Source: Dunaliella salina
Lineage: Eukaryota; Chlorophyta; Chlorophyceae; Chlamydomonadales; Dunaliellaceae
DNA: 18,818 nucleotides
NCBI GenBank assembly: GCA_002284615.2
Contig: MU070588.1
Coordinates: 31,200 to 50,017 of the forward strand
Direction of reading: 5' to 3'
The notes under the pieces were generated by a model, which saw only the letters and a program-made list of their open reading frames with translations, was not told the DNA's origin and did no database searches. Shown piece by piece: positions 15,071 through 18,818 of the stretch (position 1 is its first letter; each line of letters starts with the position of its first letter). The position numbers and the translations under genes were made by a program.

Positions 15071-15900
15071 GGGGATCTGGAGGGTTGCTCGCGATGCCTC
15101 TGGACGCCTGGACCCTCCTTCTCCCGTCCTCTGCCGCCGCGCGCCCAGCAACCCCCCCCCCCGAAGCCCCGTGAAAGCAAAGAGCGCGTCTAGTGTCTTT
15201 GATAGTGGTTAATCTTTGGATGGCATAATTCCTAAGCTTGGCTGCTAGTGATTTGGCTTTTTGTTTGGTCAGGCCCAGATTGATAAGGGGTGTAATTGTA
15301 TGCTCATTATAAATGGCACCGGCCACACCAATTGAGATGATGTGTAAAGTCACTTTCTTATTCCTGCTCGGATTTCTTGAGCTGCGGGTTTTAAGTCTTG
15401 TTATGGTGTGAGAATGTTGGGTCACTGCACGCTCCAGAGTGATGAAGGGGTTTGTGTCGGGACACAGTTAGAGCTCTACAAGGTGGATGTCCCTGTCTTG
15501 AGGAGGGATTTTGGAAGGCCTTCCTAGGATCAAGGTAAGTTTGTCTGCCTGGAAGAGGGCGCACAAAGATAGCATCAGGGCGGGTTTGGTGCCGGGCAGG
15601 GGAGCCAATACCAATTGGGAAAACCCAGTTTGGAATAGCTCTTGATATGTTTCAGGGACTTGTATGCCCTGATCCAGGAGTCTCTCATTACTGCAGCCAT
15701 CCATACCAACAAGGGATGAGCCATACCGACCTTCACTGAGGGCTTTTACACAAAGACTTAGGGCTGCATGGTGTCTGTTGGTGTGCATCCCGCTCATTGT
15801 TGAGTTTGTACTCCTGAGGAGTATGTAGTCAATGTGGTTCGTATCACCACATAGTGGGCATCTTCCAGAACTGGAAAATTTGGATTTGAAATCATGACTC
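15066..15900 (-). pseudogene. LINE-2 Cys/His motif and C-terminal PD-(D/E)XK-type nuclease
   Basis: The minus strand reads GRCPLCGDTNHIDYILLRST (C-x2-C-x4-His, about 15864-15805), followed by TMSGMHTNRHHAA. This is the Cys/His motif that precedes the nuclease in restriction-like-endonuclease LINEs. The position expected for the fourth ligand is not a clear Cys. Then come TYQELFQTGFSQLVLAPLPG, TKPALMLSLCALF (the PD position reads P-A, so the catalytic Asp appears lost) and QDRDIHLVEL. A TAA falls exactly where the K of E-x-K should be. In the next frame follow the QHSHTITRL helix, IGVAGAIYNEHTITPLINLG, LAAKLRNYAIQR and a GC-rich stretch before ASNPPDPH. The homologous plus-strand copy at 12925-13563 keeps VELKFC intact. 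Confidence 0.7.
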
Positions 15901-16260
15901 TAGGTGCGGCTATTTACATAATTGGGTGACATCATGTTTCTAGGGGTGACATCATGTTCCTGATTGTACAATGTACGGTACTTCATTATATTGATTTGCT
16001 GTTTAAGGGTAATTCCTGGATTTTTCCAGAAGGAATTGCTGATCACTTTGTTTGCAAGTTGAGAGGTTGGGTTGCGTGATTCCATGTTTGCTCCGGTGGT
16101 TGGTATGGCGGCATTAAGTTTCTGCCATCTCTGGTAGTGGTAGCCAGAGGTTCCAGCAGAGCCAAGCTTGTGTTTCTTGTGCATGTGTGTTTTAAGTTTG
16201 TCGTTCATGTTGGTGAGGTGGTGCATCGGGAAAGCGTGGGAGCGGTGTGTACCATCATCT
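15900..16260 (-). pseudogene. LINE-2 segment between RNase H and Cys/His motif
   Basis: A minus-strand frame of about 110 codons reads RDSFHNFYWLSFKTSTSRDD, MHHLTNMNDKLKTHMHKKHK, GTSGYHYQRWQKLNAAIPTT and NSFWKNPGITLKQQINIMKY. It is His/Lys-rich and conserved in position with the equivalent LINE-1 stretch at 6500-6660. I know no separate domain for it. A 20-bp tandem duplication (GGGTGACATCATGTT, twice within 15924-15962) adds residues near the end. Confidence 0.6.
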
Positions 16261-16780
16261 CGTGAGGTAGAGGTCTTGAATGAAAGCCAATAAAAATTGT
16301 GGAAAGAGTCCCTGGCATCTGAAATGCAATGTCTATGGTATCTGGGAAGGCTGCAGTGCGAGCACAAGCATCAGCCCCCTCATTTCCTGTAATGCCAGAG
16401 TGGGCTTTGACTTTATAGAAACGGATAGGATGAGGGGAGTGTTCTAATATGGTTGATATTGCATGAATGAGCTCTGCATGTAGGCGATATCTCATGTGCA
16501 TCGGATTCAGGGTTTGTTATGAAATCTGGAGAGGCAGGATGCACTATCAGTGGCAATTTGGATTTGCTCGTGATGGAGTGCCACAAGGATATACCCACAA
16601 GCGCTCTGGTGATGGTATTGGTGGGCCCATGGCCATTGGGTTTTATGTGCAGTTGCAGGTGTTGGGAGGGTGGAGCTGTGTCCCTTCCCGGTTTGTAAAC
16701 ACCTGAGCCAGAAAGTGGTGGGGAATCATCATCTTCGTGTTAAATTCCACTGCCGTCAGTGCAGGTGATTTCTCTCCAGT
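16205..16780 (-). pseudogene. LINE-2 RNase H domain
   Basis: Spread over three phases of the minus strand: DWREITCTDGSG (first catalytic Asp, about 16775-16745, followed by a TAA two codons on), PNGHGPTNTITRAL (where LINE-1 has TRAE; the catalytic Glu codon is absent here), IQIATDSASCLSRF (third catalytic Asp), and FYKVKAHSGITGNEGADACA (His and last Asp, about 16420-16360). Order and spacing match RNase H of LINEs. The missing Glu and several frameshifts mean that it is inactive. Confidence 0.8.
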
Positions 16781-17229
16781 CCTTGATTTTAGGTATGAAC
16801 ACTTTTTTGTAGTTGTCAGGGATAAAGGCTGTCCTTGCCTGAGGGCACTTGTGTGAGCAGCTATGAATGTCAGGGGGAAGTGATTGGAATTTATGTTCCC
16901 AAGTGTTTGATGCTAGGTGTTGGTGTGCACGCAGTGGCGTTGGGTTCGCAAGATCCAGGGGTGGCCAGTCAGCCGGAACATCTTATTGGAGGAGTTGAAA
17001 CCAATCTTTGCTAGCGCTATCTAGTGCTTCTCTGGCATTTGAATTCCAGACAATGATGAGTTGCATAGGAGTTGGCATGATATCTGTCTGGATGTTGGTA
17101 GGTTGGAAGTCAAAGGTGGCATTCTTGCGAATGGCGCAGCCGGTAGTTGAGAGCCATGGAGAGTCAGACAGGCTCTGAGGGTTGCCTTTAAAGCCTTGGT
17201 TAACAAGATTGTCTTGGTCTATCTCGTCG
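16781..17229 (-). pseudogene. LINE-2 end of the methyltransferase-like region
   Basis: An open minus-strand frame from 17229 to 16986 reads DNLVNQGFKGNPQSL, STTGCAIRKNATFDFQPTNI, then PTPMQLIIVWNSNAREALDS. This aligns in pattern with RKIPLPQHIWDLCIFAVWNTAAR of LINE-1 (7121-8326, residues 240-262). The upstream motif (C-H-P-T-Y-D-E in LINE-1) is not present because the element is truncated just before it. Downstream, after a stop, HLASNTWEHKFQSLPPDIHS and a Cys/Lys-containing stretch lead into RNase H. Confidence 0.6.
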
Positions 17230-17246
17230 TCTCAGGAGTCTCCTGA

Positions 17247-17254
17247 CTAGAGAG
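17247..17254. repeat. Target-site duplication of LINE-2, 5' side
   Basis: CTAGAGAG, identical to 14906-14913. A short palindrome (TCAGGAG-T-CTCCTGA, 17232-17246) lies directly inside this boundary, at the truncated 5' end of LINE-2. Confidence 0.6.
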
Positions 17255-17520
17255 CATTGAGTGGCCAGAGCTATGGTGTTGCGAATGCAAGTGGTAGATC
17301 CACCAGTTCTGTCGAAAGCTGACCAATACTTGTGAAGAGTGATTCCATCCAGGTACGAGGTTTGCCTTTCCAGCGGAGTTTGGTCTCAGTGAGAACTAGA
17401 ATGCCAGGATTGTGGGTGGCTATCATACCATTGTGGGTGGCTATCATGCCACACCATGATGGTGTGGTGCAGGTCCCATCGGCCCTTAGAGCCTCTGACA
17501 TTCATGGTCATGATTTCCAA
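17255..17520 (-). pseudogene. LINE-1 EEP endonuclease, N-terminal third
   Basis: The minus strand reads MTMNVRGSKGRWDLHHTIM near 17510-17455 (the family's T-x-N-V-R-G start). After a 21-bp tandem duplication (17408-17449) comes NPGILVLTETKLRWKGKPRT, holding the catalytic Glu of T-E-T-K (about 17385). DRTGGSTTCIRNTIALATQ follows in another frame, leading to the LINE-2 insertion. The remaining two thirds of the domain is at 14420-14890. The assignment to LINE-1 rather than LINE-2 rests on the target duplication and on how well the two parts meet. Confidence 0.7.
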
Positions 17521-17780
17521 TTTATCTACTTTTTCCATGGGGCGTGGGGTTGGCCTAGGCGTGGGGCATTATCATTGCTGGAAAAGGTTTGGCTGATTGG
17601 AGAGGTTTCCACGGTTTGGGAAGGCGCTACGTGTTGATGGCACTGCTGTATGGCATGCATGTTGCATACTTCTTTCCTGTTCGTGGGATTGCACGCTGCA
17701 GTCAGACAGGGCATGTAAATGTGTGGGCGCTACAGGTGTTGCTTCTAGGGTAGTACCTATGTGGATGATATCATTGTCAT
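17521..17780 (-). pseudogene. LINE-1 linker between protease-like domain and endonuclease
   Basis: A minus-strand frame running down from 17934 continues as a His/Ser/Asn-rich stretch (IHMHDNDIIHIGTTLEATPV, then HALSDCSVQSHEQERS, then PNRGNLSNQPNLFQQ) that ends at 17572. It has no catalytic motif. The sequence character suits a disordered linker. A second phase (SNDNAPRLGQPHAPWKK) closes the gap to the endonuclease start. Confidence 0.5.
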
Positions 17781-18110
17781 GCATATGTATCTCTGGGTTG
17801 AAGGGGAATGAGCTGTCTGCCATGTGCAGGAAAGAGGCAGGCCCTAGGGTCCAGACCATCCCACACACTCCCTTTTTTACTTCCCTGCAAACCACTCCAA
17901 TCCGTGTGTGAGAGGAGTGGTTTGGGATGGTCACTTTGGGAGCCTTGCAGGTTCCATGTGTAGTTGCTTCGAGCAGGATGCAAGATTTTTTTGAGGGCTA
18001 CAGCATGCCCACGGCCGTTGTCATTAGTTGTTATAAGGATTGCTCCTTCTGATTAGGCTGCATTATGAAGATATCATATGATTTTCGACCAGGTCTTGGG
18101 CCATTTCACC
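17781..18110 (-). pseudogene. LINE-1 cysteine protease-like domain, C-terminal part
   Basis: The minus strand reads GAILITTNDNG (in a neighbouring phase), then NGRGHAVALKKI (about 18016-17984), YTWNLQGSQSDHPKPL and HTDWSGLQGS. A G-H-A-[VI]-A-L strand followed some 15 residues later by W-x-L-x-D-S is the usual C-terminal pattern of OTU/Ulp-like cysteine proteases, with the His catalytic. Here the Asp position reads Gly (L-Q-G-S). Dualen elements are known to encode a cysteine protease, which supports the reading. I cannot identify the catalytic Cys upstream. Confidence 0.5.
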
Positions 18111-18417
18111 TGCAGACCTTCATATTTTCCAATAATGTTTTTGCCAAGCAGCTTGCATTTCTTACCATGCCATCAGTGCTTCTACTCTGCAAATTCCTTA
18201 CATCAGCACCCGCACAGTGACTTGGCCTTAGGTGTCTGCCTCGCTCTCTCCATTTCTTCCAAGTGGTTCTGCTTGCATGCTCTGCATTCCATCCCTTTGC
18301 ATATTCCAAGCAATACTGAATCCTTGGGGTAGGGTTAAAAGGCTGCCTGCTCCAAAAAGCTTTTGAGCATACTGGGGCTTCAAATCCATGACTGTTGCAC
18401 ACAATTGAACTGTGCAA
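18106..18417 (-). other. Probable 5' part of LINE-1, unassigned
   Basis: A minus-strand frame of 103 codons spans this stretch but has no recognisable motif. A second phase (KLLGKNIIGKYEGLQVKWPK near 18155-18095) runs naturally into the protease-like domain and is the more believable reading. How far LINE-1 extends upstream cannot be decided. No 5' UTR or promoter is visible. Confidence 0.35.
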
Positions 18418-18452
18418 TGGACTAACATCAGAACGTCACGACTTCAAGACCA

Positions 18453-18818
18453 ATGCCTGGCTGTGTAGATACCAAAAATGCAGATATTGCATCAGACAGC
18501 CTCATCTCTTTCAACCAAATACGTAAACAACTTCTTTATCCTGAAAGACACCTCAGGCATACCCAAGGAGACGTCCTTAAAATGATTCAAACTCTCATTA
18601 GAGACTTCCATACCAAAATTCGAATTTACAAGGTGAAGTCCCATGCTGGCATTGCTGGAAATGAATGTGCAGATGCTATTGCAAAACATCAAGCAAAGCA
18701 AGCCCAGAACTGCGTGGCAGACACCGAGATTCCTGGTGCAGGTCCTGGTGGAAATCCATTTACAAACATTTTCTGGTTAGCCAAGGAAGAAAGAGTTCAT
18801 GCTGCAGGCACATCTGCG
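18453..18818 (+). pseudogene. LINE-1 family RNase H copy, plus strand, runs off the window
   Basis: The plus-strand frame stays open from an ATG at 18453 to the last base (122 codons). Similarity to LINE-1 begins at about 18468, so the first codons are flank, and the element is 5'-truncated inside RNase H just after the catalytic Glu. It carries IASDSLISF (catalytic Asp) and YKVKSHAGIAGNECADAIAK (His and last Asp), then GGNPFTNIFWLAKEERVHAA, uninterrupted where the minus-strand copy (6587-7120) has a one-base insertion. It is therefore the better template for this part of the family. Without the upstream enzyme domains it is not an autonomous element. Confidence 0.85.

Larger units (their letters stand above)
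14914..17246 (-). mobile_element. LINE-2: related, 5'-truncated Dualen-like LINE inserted in LINE-1 endonuclease
   Basis: About 2.3 kb on the minus strand carries the end of the methyltransferase-like region, RNase H, a Cys/His motif, the C-terminal nuclease and a 3' UTR, in the same order as LINE-1. The protein sequence differs (for example AHSGITGNEGADACAR versus SHAGIAGNECADAIAK), so it is a separate family. It lacks endonuclease and RT, as expected from 5' truncation. It is bracketed by CTAGAGAG repeats and interrupts the LINE-1 endonuclease, so it inserted after LINE-1. Several frameshifts and stops show it is dead. Confidence 0.75.
5487..18200 (-). mobile_element. LINE-1: large Dualen/RandI-like non-LTR retrotransposon, inactivated and interrupted by nested insertions
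   Basis: Read on the minus strand, successive fragments encode in order: cysteine protease-like end, EEP (APE-type) endonuclease, RT, basic linker, PHD finger, methyltransferase-like segment, RNase H and a PD-(D/E)XK-type nuclease, then a 3' UTR with a pyrimidine tail. Dual endonucleases with RT, RNase H and a cysteine protease define the Dualen family, so the clade assignment follows from domain content. Insertions at about 14914-17246, 12723-13780, 11852-12076 and 6236-6497 make up roughly 3.9 kb, leaving about 9 kb of original element. Numerous frameshifts and stops show it cannot make one protein. The 5' boundary is uncertain: coding-like sequence is followed to about 18180, and the start may lie anywhere up to about 18450 or may be truncated. 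Confidence 0.75.

Overview
The window looks like a gene-poor, repeat-rich stretch of a eukaryotic nuclear genome. I see no host protein gene I would defend. Almost everything readable is the wreckage of non-LTR retrotransposons (LINEs), one tRNA-derived SINE, an unrecognised dispersed repeat and a few short tandem arrays. The combination of domains in the LINEs (cysteine protease, APE-type endonuclease, reverse transcriptase, RNase H, and a C-terminal Cys/His motif plus PD-(D/E)XK-type endonuclease) is that of the Dualen/RandI clade, described from the green alga Chlamydomonas. A green alga or a plant with a large genome is therefore the best guess. The base composition is much more AT-rich than Chlamydomonas, so it is not that organism. 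The assignment to an organism is inference.

Layout. From about 0.1 to 5.5 kb lie short tandem repeats, a possible terminal-inverted-repeat element (297-902), two copies of an unknown dispersed repeat called 'repeat A' here, and several 5'-truncated LINE tails in both orientations. From about 5.49 to 18.2 kb one large LINE ('LINE-1', minus strand) can be followed domain by domain. From its 5' side at high coordinates these are: cysteine-protease-like C-terminus, EEP endonuclease N-half, [insertion], EEP endonuclease C-half, linker, [insertion], RT N-terminus, [SINE insertion], RT fingers/palm/thumb, basic disordered linker, PHD finger, a Rossmann-like segment with a methyltransferase-type motif, RNase H, [insertion], PD-(D/E)XK nuclease, and a 3' UTR ending in a pyrimidine tail. 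It has many frameshifts and stops and is dead as a unit, although long stretches remain readable.

Four later insertions interrupt LINE-1. (1) A 5'-truncated LINE of a related second family ('LINE-2', minus, 14914-17246) lies inside the endonuclease and is flanked by an exact 8-bp duplication. (2) Repeat A copy 3 (about 12723-13780) itself carries a plus-strand LINE-2 3' fragment (12925-13563), so the nesting is three deep. (3) A tRNA-derived SINE (about 11852-12076) lies inside the RT. (4) A plus-strand LINE-1 tail (about 6236-6497) replaces the Cys/His region upstream of the nuclease. A further plus-strand LINE-1 copy starts near 18460 inside RNase H and runs off the window with an open frame.

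How the parts relate. The autonomous LINE-1/LINE-2 families share a C-terminal ...NPPDPH end, 3' UTR hairpins and (T)nC-rich tails. The SINE ends in a hairpin and T-rich tail resembling those of LINE-2, which suggests that LINE-2 machinery mobilised it. The most unusual aspects are the PHD finger and the methyltransferase-like segment between RT and RNase H, and the hairpin shared by SINE and LINE.
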